Shown here piece by piece: positions 1 to 7,295 of a stretch of 10,396 nucleotides of DNA. Position 1 is the first letter of the stretch. The number at the start of each line of letters is the position of its first letter. The DNA is from Tannerellaceae bacterium (GTDB lineage: Bacteria > Bacteroidota > Bacteroidia > Bacteroidales > Tannerellaceae): the NCBI GenBank assembly GCA_031267205.1, contig JAIRZN010000139.1, positions 1-10,396 on the forward strand. The letters run 5' to 3'. The notes beneath the pieces are model-generated. The model did not search any database, was not told the origin of the DNA, and saw only the letters and a list, made by a program, of their open reading frames with translations. Made by a program: the position numbers and the translations under genes.

Positions 1-583
1 TTTTTCAGCGTTTGTAAGATTACAAAAGGTCGAAAGGAAATTTTTCGGCGTTTGTAAGATTACAAAAGGTCAAAAGGAAATTTTTCGCCGTTTGTAAAGT
101 TACAAAAGCTCCGCAGAAAACTTTTCAGCCGTTTGTAAAGTTACAAAAGCTCCACAGAAAACTTTTCGCCCGTTTGTAAGATTACAAAAGCTCCACAGAA
201 AATTTTTCAGCCGTTTGTAAGATTACAAAAGCTCCACAGAAAACTTTTCAGCCGTTTGTAAGATTACAAAAGCTCCACAGGAAATTTTTCAGCCGTTTGT
301 AAAGTTACAAAAGCTCCACAGAAAATTTTTCAGCCGTTTGTAAAGTTACAAAAGCTCAAAAGGAAATTTTTCGGCGTTTGTAAGATTACAAAAGCTCAAA
401 AGATTTTTCGGCGTTTGTAAAGTTACAAAAGCTTCACGTGAACTTTTCGCCGTTTGTAAAGTTACAAAAGCCCACAGGAACTTTTTCGGCGTTTGTAAGA
501 TTACAAAAGCTCCACAGATTTTTCGGCGTTTGTAAGGTTACAAAGGCTCCGCAGGAAATTTGCGGCGTTTGTAAAGTTCGCAT
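1..583. repeat. Tandem array of 16-bp dyads, period 37-41 bp, about 15 units
   Basis: The core TTTGTAA-NN-TTACAAA begins at 11, 51, 91, 132, 173, 214, 255, 296, 337, 377, 414, 453, 492 and 529. A broken copy starts at 568, where only the left arm TTTGTAAAGTT survives. The arms are identical in all 14 intact copies. The two central bases are GA in seven copies, AG in six and GG in one. The 21-25 bp spacers are also related (variants of GCTCCACAGAAAATTTTTC) but vary more than the arms and include a second small dyad (GAAA/TTTTC). The array already runs at the left window edge, so its true start is outside. It is not CRISPR, because the spacers are repeats too. The unit length is not a multiple of three, so open frames through it change reading with each unit and are probably not genes. 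The dyad has the 5-6-5 geometry of Crp-type sites (TTTGT-N6-ACAAA), but its function is unknown. Confidence 0.95.
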
Positions 584-768
584 GGCAGGATTACAAACAA
601 ACTTCTCTAAATGTGGGAAAAGAGAATTATGCCGTAAAACTTTATGAGAAAGCCGGATTCAAAATTGTCGGCGAAGACGATGGGGATTATTTGATGTTGT
701 TGGAATTGGACTCGGAAAAGTCGCTTATCCAAGCTTGCTTATCTTTTTTAGGCGGTCCATGTCAATGA
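580..768 (+). pseudogene. 3' remnant of a GNAT-family N-acetyltransferase gene
   Basis: The frame starting at 580 reads AWQDYKQTSLNVGKENYAVK, followed by LYEKAGFKIVGEDDGDYLML and LEL. This matches the C-terminal quarter of GNAT acetyltransferases: the SLNV strand, the N-x-x-A-x-x-LYEK-GF acetyl-CoA-proximal helix, and the last strand. The homologous part ends near 711. The frame then runs to a TGA at 766-768 with a tail that does not look like GNAT, and overlaps the 3' end of the regulator on the other strand by 44 bp. The first three quarters of the gene, including the R/Q-x-x-G-x-G/A acetyl-CoA loop, are missing. In their place is the last, broken unit of the dyad array, so the array or a deletion at its edge appears to have truncated the gene. 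It is too short to fold as an acetyltransferase. Confidence 0.7.
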
Positions 769-1426
769 CTTTGATCTTGCGGCCGTCCAGGGCGATAATA
801 CGTTCGGTTGCGAATGTGGAGAGGGTGCGAATGGCGTTGGATGTTGTCATGTTGGACAAACTTGCCAGGTCTTCCCTCGCTAAGTAGATACTGAGAGTAG
901 CCCCGTCTTCTTCGAGGCCGTAGCTGTCTATGAGAAACAGTAGAGATTCGGCCAGACGGCCGCGTATGTGCTTTTGCGTAAGGTTTACGGTTCGTTCGTC
1001 GGCTATACCCAGGTCGACGGAGAGCTGGCGTATGAAAAACATGGCTAAATTGATGTTACCCTTGAGCAAATCGGTCACGACGTTCATAGGAATCAGGCAG
1101 ACGGTAGAGGCCTCGAAAGCCGAGGCGTTGGTCAGGTAGCTTTCCTGCGCGAAAGAGGCGCGGTATCCGAAATACTGTATGGGCTTGACCATGCGTATGA
1201 TCTGGCTTCTTCCGCCTACGCCCTCTTTGAAGATTTTCACCTTGCCGTGTAACAGGCACATCATATCCTTCGGCTCGTCTCCTTCTACGTAGATAAGCTC
1301 ATTGCGCTTGAAATGCTGCACTTTGGAGTTTTTACGCAGCACTTCCCTCTCCTTGTCGGTCAAAACTCTCCATACTTCCGCCAAACTTGCCGAAATATCG
1401 ACATCTTCTTTATTTTGCCTGTTCAC
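725..1426 (-). CDS. Crp/Fnr-family transcriptional regulator
   Basis: This 233-residue protein has the Crp/Fnr layout. A cyclic-nucleotide-binding-like jelly-roll spans about residues 35-125 (F39-K-R-N-E-L-I-Y-V-E-G-D, then LLHGKVKIFKEG). A long dimerisation helix follows at about 126-165. The C-terminal winged helix-turn-helix is at about 180-222 (LAREDLASLSNMTTSNAIRT, then the wing IIALDGRKIKVID). The four N-terminal iron-sulphur cysteines of Fnr are absent; the only cysteines are C57 and C110. The Arg-Ser pair that binds cAMP phosphate in Crp is not visible, so neither oxygen sensing by an Fnr cluster nor cAMP binding is supported and the ligand is unknown. In the recognition helix R200 aligns with Crp R185, but the Crp E181 position is Ser, so the target site probably differs from TGTGA. 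The start is GTG, because no in-frame ATG lies between it and residue 55. It is transcribed divergently from the DUF5686 gene. The dyad array lies just past its 3' end. Confidence 0.9.
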   Translation of the reverse strand: MNRQNKEDVDISASLAEVWRVLTDKEREVLRKNSKVQHFKRNELIYVEGDEPKDMMCLLHGKVKIFKEGVGGRSQIIRMVKPIQYFGYRASFAQESYLTNASAFEASTVCLIPMNVVTDLLKGNINLAMFFIRQLSVDLGIADERTVNLTQKHIRGRLAESLLFLIDSYGLEEDGATLSIYLAREDLASLSNMTTSNAIRTLSTFATERIIALDGRKIKVIDMDRLKKISKLG

Positions 1427-1462
1427 GATTATGATACTGTTCTAAAACATACGTGCGAAGCA

Positions 1463-1470
1463 CAAATATA
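1463..1470 (-). promoter_or_regulatory. Bacteroidetes -7 element for the Crp/Fnr regulator
   Basis: The minus strand reads TATATTTG here, an exact match to the Bacteroidetes -7 consensus TAnnTTTG. Transcription would begin near 1455 and leave a leader of roughly 28 nt before the GTG at 1426. No clear TTTG -33 box is found at the expected distance, so the call rests on the -7 motif and its position. Confidence 0.5.
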
Positions 1471-1523
1471 CATACTTATTTTGAATTGAAATTATTTCGT
1501 AACAGTAAAAATCTTTTAACTGA

Positions 1524-1531
1524 TATATTTG
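1524..1531 (+). promoter_or_regulatory. Bacteroidetes -7 element for the DUF5686 gene
   Basis: TATATTTG matches TAnnTTTG exactly and lies 54 bp from the start of the opposite-facing motif. A transcript would begin near 1537, only about 5 nt before the GTG at 1542. Translation may therefore be almost leaderless, or may start at the in-frame TTG at 1560, which leaves a usable signal peptide. No convincing -33 TTTG was found. Confidence 0.45.
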
Positions 1532-1541
1532 TTATATTTTT

Positions 1542-3719
1542 GTGAAAAGAAGAATAAAATTGACCCGGTTTGTTTACATATTGCTTGCCTGTGCCTTCCT
1601 GTTGAATTTCGGGATGCCCGAAGCGGAGGGCAAGACTGTTTCCGGAGCCGATTCCATTATGAGTCTGGTTATCTCGAATGCTGCCAGATACAGGACGCTG
1701 CTGACGAGTTCGGAGGCGGAAATATATATCAAGGGGCGCACTAAGATATTGGATAAAAACGCGCTGATACGCTTTGCCCATCATTTGTTTCCTGTGAACA
1801 GGAGAGTGCCCGACATGCTTTTCGAGATTGTCAGCCTTTCGCGCTTTGAGGCCCCGAACGCCTTCTTCCACGATTTCAAGACTATTAACGGCAACTATAT
1901 CCCGAACCGGCAGAAGCAACAGGAGATTCTTAATTTCTTGAACCTTAATATATACTCTTCGACGGCCTTCAATAACGCGATATTGATGCCGACCGCTGCG
2001 AATGCTTTTAGATACTATGACTTTAGCCTGATGGATGTGGAAGAACCTGATTCGGGAGCTAAGATATACCGCATCCGTTTCATGCCGAAAAACCTCAGCC
2101 AGAAGTTAATTACCGGCTATATGTATATCGTCGACAATGCCTGGACTATCGCCAGGATAGAGCTAAGCGGGCATTATTATTTCTCCGAGTTTATACTCGT
2201 CATGACCTTCGGGCAGGACCCCAGCCGTTTCAACCTACCGGAAACGGCCGACCTGTCTCTCACCTACCGCGTGCTGGGCAATGCCGTATCCAGCACGTAT
2301 CATTCCAAATACACCTACAATTCCGTCATCTGGGCGTGGGACAGGATGAACTCGAAGGCGCGCGATTATACGTCTCTCAACCTTTCGCAATATTACGGGC
2401 ACTCGTCGGATTCGGTTTCCGTCATACGCGATTCGCTCTACTGGGCGCAGGTGCGCGACAAACCGCTGCCGGCCGACGAGAGCGAACTTTACGCCCAATC
2501 CGCCGAGGGGAAAGCCGTAACTGCCGATACGGTGTCCTCCGTTGTCTCCCGCTATAACTCATACATCTCCTTTACCGAATTAATCACCAATCCTATCAGC
2601 AGGGACTACAAGGATACGTACATCCGCTACTACGGCATACTGAATCCTTCGCAGATCGGCTATTCGCAAACCAACGGCGTCTCGCTAAGGCAGCGCCTGA
2701 GGATACAGAAGCATTACGACAATGAGACGCAGCTTGACTTTGTCCCCGAACTTGGTTTCATCTCCAAGCAGAAAGAGGTCTTCTACAAGGCCGAGCTTAC
2801 GTGGAATTACTCGCCGGAAAGACTGGGTATGCTTCGCCTGCTGGCCGGAAACGGGAATCAGAGTTACTCCTTCGGTATGATGAGGGACATCAACAATCAA
2901 CTTGCCGATTCCTCCTTCAAGGCCGAAGACCTCGACCTCCAGTATTTCAAGCATCATTACGTGGATATAATGAACAGGATAGATCTTTTCAACGGCTTCC
3001 AGCTAACCACCGGCATCACATATAACCGCCGGAAACCCATCAGCCGGAAGTTTAATGTCGAAGTAGGAGACCAGGTGAAGGAAATTGTAAACAGCGATTA
3101 TAACGATTTCACGTCTACCGTCGGATTATCATACACGCATAAACATTATTACCGCATAGATGGCAGGCGCAAGAGGTATGTCTACTCGTATTACCCCACC
3201 GTCTCGCTCGAATATGCCAAGGCTATCCCCGGCATACTCAAGGGCGAGGGCAACTACGACCGTTTGGAGGCCGACGTGCATCAGAGCGTGTCGCTCGGCT
3301 TGCTTCAAAGGCTAAGCTATCATGTCAGCGCCGGATTGTACATGTCGAAGAAGTCGTCCTACTTCACCGATTTCCGCTACTTCGCCCGCCGTAACTTCCC
3401 CGACACGTGGGACGACCAGCTTGGCGGCGTTTTCAACTTGCTCAAAAGGGAATGGTTTTACGCCTCCGACAAATACGTGCAGGCGCACCTGATGTACGAG
3501 AGCCCGTTCATCATGCTTCAGTTTCTTGAAAAGGAACTCAGCAAATACGTATTTGCCGAACGTCTATACTTTAGCCAACTGTGGACGCCGGCCTTACCTT
3601 CGTATACCGAAGTAGGATACGGAATCGGGAATCATATCTTCAACATTGCAGTCTTTGTCGGGTTCGACAAGCTCACGTATCAAAGCGTCGGGATGAAGTT
3701 CGCCTTCGAGCTTTTCTGA
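1542..3719 (+). CDS. DUF5686-family outer-membrane beta-barrel protein
   Basis: This 725-residue secreted protein starts with a signal peptide: basic MKRRIK, a hydrophobic stretch at about 10-24, and likely cleavage near residue 30. Residues about 40-260 carry recognisable DUF5686 motifs: an EIYIKGR segment near 60, NIYSS near 137, ANAFRYYDFSL near 153, then G-x-x-IYRIRFMPKN and LITGYMYIVDNAWTI at about 172-203. From about residue 370 onward there are alternating aromatic/polar strands separated by charged turns, ending in the barrel-type terminal strand GMKFAFELF with a C-terminal Phe, as expected of BAM-inserted proteins. Many family members also carry an N-terminal carboxypeptidase-regulatory-like domain and are about 100 residues longer; this one lacks it. 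The physiological role of the family is not established. The start codon is GTG, and TTG at 1560 is an alternative. The last 126 bp overlap the DUF1460 gene on the opposite strand. Confidence 0.88.
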   Translation: MKRRIKLTRFVYILLACAFLLNFGMPEAEGKTVSGADSIMSLVISNAARYRTLLTSSEAEIYIKGRTKILDKNALIRFAHHLFPVNRRVPDMLFEIVSLSRFEAPNAFFHDFKTINGNYIPNRQKQQEILNFLNLNIYSSTAFNNAILMPTAANAFRYYDFSLMDVEEPDSGAKIYRIRFMPKNLSQKLITGYMYIVDNAWTIARIELSGHYYFSEFILVMTFGQDPSRFNLPETADLSLTYRVLGNAVSSTYHSKYTYNSVIWAWDRMNSKARDYTSLNLSQYYGHSSDSVSVIRDSLYWAQVRDKPLPADESELYAQSAEGKAVTADTVSSVVSRYNSYISFTELITNPISRDYKDTYIRYYGILNPSQIGYSQTNGVSLRQRLRIQKHYDNETQLDFVPELGFISKQKEVFYKAELTWNYSPERLGMLRLLAGNGNQSYSFGMMRDINNQLADSSFKAEDLDLQYFKHHYVDIMNRIDLFNGFQLTTGITYNRRKPISRKFNVEVGDQVKEIVNSDYNDFTSTVGLSYTHKHYYRIDGRRKRYVYSYYPTVSLEYAKAIPGILKGEGNYDRLEADVHQSVSLGLLQRLSYHVSAGLYMSKKSSYFTDFRYFARRNFPDTWDDQLGGVFNLLKREWFYASDKYVQAHLMYESPFIMLQFLEKELSKYVFAERLYFSQLWTPALPSYTEVGYGIGNHIFNIAVFVGFDKLTYQSVGMKFAFELF

Positions 3720-4616
3720 CTCCTCTTCAGGAAGAAGACAGGGCGGAGTCGGAGGCAGAGGGCGCGCCGTCATTATGCCGGTACAGCTTTTGCTCTTTTC
3801 CACGTACTCCTTGAGCGATTCCACGTTCACAATCACCTTCATCGCCAGGGAGGAGGCGTGTATAAAGGTAAGTTTGCCGTTTTCCTTCGTTATAATTCCT
3901 ACGTGCGAAATATCAAGTCCGGGCACAGATGTGACGAAGCCCACCATATCCCCGCCGTGCAGGTGAACGGCGAAGGTGTCGATTTCGTACTTGGGAATGA
4001 GGTAGTAATACGAGGTGCGGGCGTTTACCTGCCGTTCGGTTTCCCGCATCACGGGAATCAGCGACGAGTCGGCTTTTATCTGCCTGTAGCTGCCCGGGTG
4101 CGACGACATGAAGCTAAGGTCGAACGTATAAGGCCGGCCGGCCGTTTCGCCGGAGGCATACTTAAGTATCTGCTTTTGCTCGTTTTCATACAGCCAGTCG
4201 GAGGTATAATGCAAGCGCCCTGCATATCCCGTTATAATCCCGTCACGATAACGGATGAGCCGCAGATGGTCGCAATACTTCCCGAACGCCGGTTCTCCTG
4301 CGGCGATGGTTCGAGAGAGGGCGATAACGTTCTCGACGAACGTAAAACAGTCCAGCTCACGCAAGTTAACGACTAATCCCTCCGGCTCTTTCTCCAGGGT
4401 AGCGGCCACGTAAGGCGTTTCGAGGAAGAAAGAGGCCGTCTCGAGGATAATGGAATCAAACGGCAAATCGGCCTTGCCTTCCATGAAAGACAGGTAGTTG
4501 TTGAATACGACGCTGTCTTCCCGGGCGAAGTATACCGTGTCTGTCTGTGCATAAACTCCGAGAGACACGAGGGTTGACGATAAGGCTGCCGCCAAGAGCA
4601 TACAATGGCTTTTCAT
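3594..4616 (-). CDS. DUF1460 (N-acetylmuramoyl-L-alanine amidase-like) periplasmic protein
   Basis: This 340-residue protein has a signal peptide (MKSHCMLLAAALSSTLVSLG, cut near VYAQ, residue 24). The mature part matches DUF1460, an NlpC/P60-fold group regarded as cell-wall peptide hydrolases. The likely nucleophile is C90 in NLRELDCFTFVEN. The likely histidine is H238 in LDISHVGII, followed by the F-I-H-A-S segment at 251-255. The family fold is complete at about residue 286 (CTGIMTARPL), where relatives usually end. The remaining 54 residues are a Pro/Glu-rich linker and then about 41 residues encoded antisense to the DUF5686 barrel end. This suggests loss of the original stop; a one-base shift would give TGA near 3728. 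It lies 15 bp downstream of uvrB on the same strand and is probably co-transcribed with it. AAGGA abuts the ATG directly, too close to act as a normal ribosome-binding site. The substrate is unproven. Confidence 0.85.
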   Translation of the reverse strand: MKSHCMLLAAALSSTLVSLGVYAQTDTVYFAREDSVVFNNYLSFMEGKADLPFDSIILETASFFLETPYVAATLEKEPEGLVVNLRELDCFTFVENVIALSRTIAAGEPAFGKYCDHLRLIRYRDGIITGYAGRLHYTSDWLYENEQKQILKYASGETAGRPYTFDLSFMSSHPGSYRQIKADSSLIPVMRETERQVNARTSYYYLIPKYEIDTFAVHLHGGDMVGFVTSVPGLDISHVGIITKENGKLTFIHASSLAMKVIVNVESLKEYVEKSKSCTGIMTARPLPPTPPCLLPEEESEKLEGELHPDALIRELVEPDKDCNVEDMIPDSVSYFGIRR

Positions 4617-4631
4617 TCCTTCGTATATTTT

Positions 4632-6650
4632 TTAGTTGGACAATGTTTGAAGTAAGTCCCGCATTTTGATCCACTCGTCGCGGTATTGCGCCGCTTCTAC
4701 GAAATCGAGATTCCCTGCGGCTTCGACCATTTGTTTGTGCGTATGCTCGATGGCCTTTTCCAGTTGCGGACGGCTCATGTAGCGGATCACGGGGTCGGCG
4801 ATTAAAGGTTCCGGTTCGATGTAAGGCAACGGCTCTCCCGCCCTCTGCTTTTCCGCAATCAGGGAGACGCTGGTCTTTACTATCTGCGTGGGCGTGATGC
4901 CATGTTTTTCGTTATAAGCTAACTGCTTTTCGCGGCGGCGGTTTGTTTCTTCGATAGTGAGCCGCATACTCTCGGTCACCTTGTCGGCATAGAAGATCAC
5001 TTTCCCGTTCACGTTGCGCGCTGCACGCCCGGCTGTTTGCGTCAGCGAACGGTGCGAACGCAGGAAACCTTCCTTGTCGGCGTCAAGGATGGCAACGAGC
5101 GACACTTCCGGCAGGTCCAGCCCTTCGCGAAGCAGGTTCACCCCGACAAGCACGTCGAATATTCCCGTGCGCAGATCGTCCATTATGCGTATACGCTCCA
5201 GCGTTTCCACGTCGCTATGTATGTAATTACAGCGCACGCCCATGCGCAGCATATAGGCTGTAAGCTCCTCCGCCATGCGTTTGGTGAGCGTTGTTACCAA
5301 TACGCGCTCGTCCATTTCCACGCAGCGCGCCGTCTCCTCCAAAAGGTCGTCTATCTGGTTCAGCGTAGGACGGACGTGAATCACGGGGTCGAGCAATCCG
5401 GTCGGGCGGATCACCTGGTCGACTACTATGCCTTCGCTTTTCGACAACTCGTAGTCGGCCGGCGTAGCGCTTACGTATATGGCCGTCGCCGTGAGCGATT
5501 CAAACTCCTCAAACATCAGCGGACGGTTGTCCATGGCGGCTGGGAGGCGGAATCCGTAATCCACTAAGTTTTGCTTGCGCGAGCGGTCGCCTCCATACAT
5601 GGCCCGTATCTGGGGGATGGTAACATGACTCTCGTCTACCACCAGCAGAAAATCCTTCGGGAAGTAATCCAGCAGGCAATAAGGGCGCTCCCCTGCCTCG
5701 CGGCCGTCGAAGTAGCGCGAATAATTCTCTATGCCGGCGCAGTGGCCCAGTTCTCGGATCATTTCAAGGTCGAACAACACCCGTTCGTGCAGCCGCTTGG
5801 CCTCGTAACCCTTCCCGATGCTGTTGAGGTATTCCGTTTGACGTCCGAGATCGACGTCGATAAGTCCGATTGCCTGGTTTATGCGTTCCTGAGTAGTCAC
5901 GAAAAGATTGGTGGGATATATATTCAACTCGTCCTGAACGCCTATTTCTATTCCCGTCAGCGGCGCGAAGGAGGATATGCGCTCTATCTCTTCGCCCCAG
6001 AACTCAATGCGGTAGGCCACGCCGTCGAACGATTCTATGGCGGGGAATATGTCTACCGTATCCCCGTTTACACGGAAGCTCCCGCTGTTGAAGTCTACCT
6101 TATTATTAACGTACAGCGAGTCGACAAATCTCCGCAGCAGGTCGTCCCTGCCTATCTTCATCCCTCTCTCCACACGCACCACTTTCTGGGCGAAGGCCGT
6201 AGGATCGGCCATACCGTAGAGGCAGGATACGGACGACACGACTATCACGTCCCTGCGCCCGGAGAGCAGCGAGGCCGTCGTACGAAGCCGGAGCTTGTCT
6301 ATCTCTTCGTTGATCTGCAAATCCTTCTCAATGTAAGTATCCGTAGTCGGCAAGTAAGCCTCCGGCTGGTAATAGTCGTAGTATGAGACGAAATACTCTA
6401 CCGCGTTGGAAGGGAAGAAGGACTTGAACTCGCTGTAAAGCTGTGCGGCCAGCGTCTTGTTGTGGCTCAATACCAGCGTAGGCCGACCGATGTCCTTAAT
6501 TACGTTGGCTATGGTAAACGTCTTGCCCGAGCCGGTCACTCCGAGTAAAGTCTGGTAAGGCGTTCCGCTTCTCAATCCGTTCAACAGGGAGGCGATAGCC
6601 TCCGGTTGATCGCCGGTGGGGGTGTAAGGGGATGTAAGTTCAAAGTTCAC
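4632..6650 (-). CDS. uvrB: UvrABC system protein B (excinuclease ABC subunit B)
   Basis: UvrB is the DNA-damage-verifying helicase-like subunit of nucleotide excision repair. It is loaded by UvrA, clamps one strand under its beta-hairpin and then recruits UvrC for incision. The 672-residue length is normal and all hallmarks are present: Walker A GVTGSGKT (37-44), the beta-hairpin with YDYYQPEAY (91-99), the Walker B motif DESH (339-342), SATP (394-397), helicase motif VI QTAGRAARN (538-546) and the C-terminal UVR domain that binds UvrC (about 626-661). The start is GTG, because an in-frame TAG lies two codons upstream and MNFELTSPYTPTGDQPEAI is the usual N-terminus. DUF1460 follows 15 bp downstream. 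No lesion is visible in the frame, so the protein should be functional. Confidence 0.98.
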   Translation of the reverse strand: MNFELTSPYTPTGDQPEAIASLLNGLRSGTPYQTLLGVTGSGKTFTIANVIKDIGRPTLVLSHNKTLAAQLYSEFKSFFPSNAVEYFVSYYDYYQPEAYLPTTDTYIEKDLQINEEIDKLRLRTTASLLSGRRDVIVVSSVSCLYGMADPTAFAQKVVRVERGMKIGRDDLLRRFVDSLYVNNKVDFNSGSFRVNGDTVDIFPAIESFDGVAYRIEFWGEEIERISSFAPLTGIEIGVQDELNIYPTNLFVTTQERINQAIGLIDVDLGRQTEYLNSIGKGYEAKRLHERVLFDLEMIRELGHCAGIENYSRYFDGREAGERPYCLLDYFPKDFLLVVDESHVTIPQIRAMYGGDRSRKQNLVDYGFRLPAAMDNRPLMFEEFESLTATAIYVSATPADYELSKSEGIVVDQVIRPTGLLDPVIHVRPTLNQIDDLLEETARCVEMDERVLVTTLTKRMAEELTAYMLRMGVRCNYIHSDVETLERIRIMDDLRTGIFDVLVGVNLLREGLDLPEVSLVAILDADKEGFLRSHRSLTQTAGRAARNVNGKVIFYADKVTESMRLTIEETNRRREKQLAYNEKHGITPTQIVKTSVSLIAEKQRAGEPLPYIEPEPLIADPVIRYMSRPQLEKAIEHTHKQMVEAAGNLDFVEAAQYRDEWIKMRDLLQTLSN

Positions 6651-6675
6651 GAGCTATGATTTAAGTCTTATGGCG

Positions 6676-6683
6676 CAAAAGTA
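6676..6683 (-). promoter_or_regulatory. Bacteroidetes -7 element for uvrB
   Basis: The minus strand reads TACTTTTG, an exact TAnnTTTG match, 26 bp before the uvrB GTG. This predicts a leader of roughly 19 nt. The -33 region is only T-rich with no clean TTTG, so the evidence is motif plus position. Confidence 0.5.
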
Positions 6684-6720
6684 CTCAAAATTCATCCGGT
6701 AAAAAGCCTTTCGGCATGAA

Positions 6721-6846
6721 TTACATGGCAAACGCATTTAAAATTGAAGCAATTCTCTTTTGACACCCCATAGCGTCAATGGTAATGATACCACCTTCTA
6801 TATCCAACAAGGACAGTAGTTCCGCTCTTTCCGCTACTATCCCTCA
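6721..6846 (-). pseudogene. Fragment of an ISAs1-family transposase
   Basis: The minus-strand frame from 6843 to 6724 reads GIVAERAELLSLLDIEGG and then IITIDAMGCQKRIASIL, with a TGA before it and a TAA after it. This closely resembles the ISAs1/H-repeat DDE transposase segment (xELLxLLDIxGxIVTIDAMGCQxxIA) that carries a catalytic aspartate in the TIDAM strand. Only about 40 of the usual 350 or more codons remain, so this is a dead insertion-sequence scrap. Residues after QKRIAS no longer look like the family, so the right breakpoint is probably near 6745. Confidence 0.7.
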
Positions 6847-7000
6847 CGCGGAGAGCCTTAGCGAAAAGGCAGGCACTTGTTTTACGCCGGCGCGGGCTTG
6901 TAGCCCGTGACGATTGTGTATTTGTATTATTTGAGGTATGGTAGGAGAATAAACGCCTGTAATCAAAGACATTGGGAGTGTCTAAAAGGCAAAAAGGGAC
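6847..7000. other. Gene-free spacer with a short GC-rich hairpin
   Basis: No coding frame is supported here. CGGGCT-TGT-AGCCCG at 6893-6907 forms a perfect 6-bp stem with a 3-nt loop inside a GC-rich patch (about 6887-6910) in otherwise AT-rich DNA, like a REP-type repeat; there is no U-tract after it. TGTCTAAAAGG at 6979 resembles the TGTCTAATTTAA end motif that begins at 7001, suggesting the worn edge of another element. Confidence 0.5.
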
Positions 7001-7219
7001 TGTCTAATTTAATCGTTCCTTTAAAATCGACGGCAAATATAGTTAAAATGGAACATATACTATAATGAAGGAAGAATTTTTTTTCAAATCAGTCATTTTC
7101 TTTTACATCCTGCAATCCTGCGCTTTAAGAGAGGCGAAATTCATGCTGCCTGTTAAGATTTTAGCATCATTAAAATGGACACAGTCCTGTCTATTTTAAA
7201 CGAACGATTAAATTAGACA
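7001..7219. mobile_element. 219-bp MITE-like element with 26-bp terminal inverted repeats
   Basis: Positions 7001-7026 (beginning TGTCTAATTTAATCGTTC) and the reverse complement of 7194-7219 match at 25 of 26 bases; the single difference is C versus G at the 18th base. The 167-bp interior is AT-rich with no supportable gene, as expected for a non-autonomous miniature element moved by a transposase encoded elsewhere. Flanks GGGAC (left) and ACAAA (right) show no target-site duplication, so it is old, was altered on one side, or is not a simple insertion. A degenerate extra copy of the end, TGTCTATTTTAA, lies at 7188. The IS family cannot be named from the ends alone. Confidence 0.75.
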
Positions 7220-7220
7220 A

Positions 7221-7256
7221 CAAAATTTATAAAGATGATTCTCAGACTACTACAAA
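7221..7256 (-). promoter_or_regulatory. Promoter-like sequence pointing away from the surface-protein gene
   Basis: On the minus strand TTTG (7256-7253) is followed after 21 nt by TATAAATTTTG (7231-7221). This resembles the Bacteroidetes TTTG / TAnnTTTG promoter, except that the -7 element has one extra base. It abuts the left arm of the 14-bp inverted repeat and faces leftward. Inverting the segment between the arms would point it at the gene at 7415. Confidence 0.3.
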
Positions 7257-7270
7257 CAGCAATGATGGAC

Positions 7271-7293
7271 GGTAAAAACGTTTTGTTTTTACC
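7271..7293. repeat. Perfect 9-bp stem-loop
   Basis: GGTAAAAAC (7271-7279) pairs with GTTTTTACC (7285-7293) around a 5-nt loop GTTTT. It directly precedes the GC-rich hairpin at 7296-7325, so the two form a tandem structure inside the inverted-repeat-bounded segment. Confidence 0.7.
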
Positions 7294-7295
7294 TT

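Noticed and set aside
1..583. CRISPR array
   Set aside because: The spacers are near-identical to each other and the 16-bp dyad is too short; no cas genes are in view.
438..647. 69-codon open frame across the dyad array
   Set aside because: It translates the repeat units themselves and then enters the GNAT remnant out of frame; the repeat period shifts frame, so this is not a credible gene.
1476..1919. 147-codon minus-strand frame over the DUF5686 start
   Set aside because: It covers the divergent promoter region and the signal-peptide coding part of a real gene; the sequence is not protein-like.
3858..4376. 172-codon plus-strand frame opposite the DUF1460 gene
   Set aside because: It is antisense to conserved DUF1460 motifs and has no recognisable features.
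5037..6386. Long plus-strand open frames (176 and 271 codons) opposite uvrB
   Set aside because: They are antisense shadows of a complete, well-conserved uvrB and show no domain features of their own.
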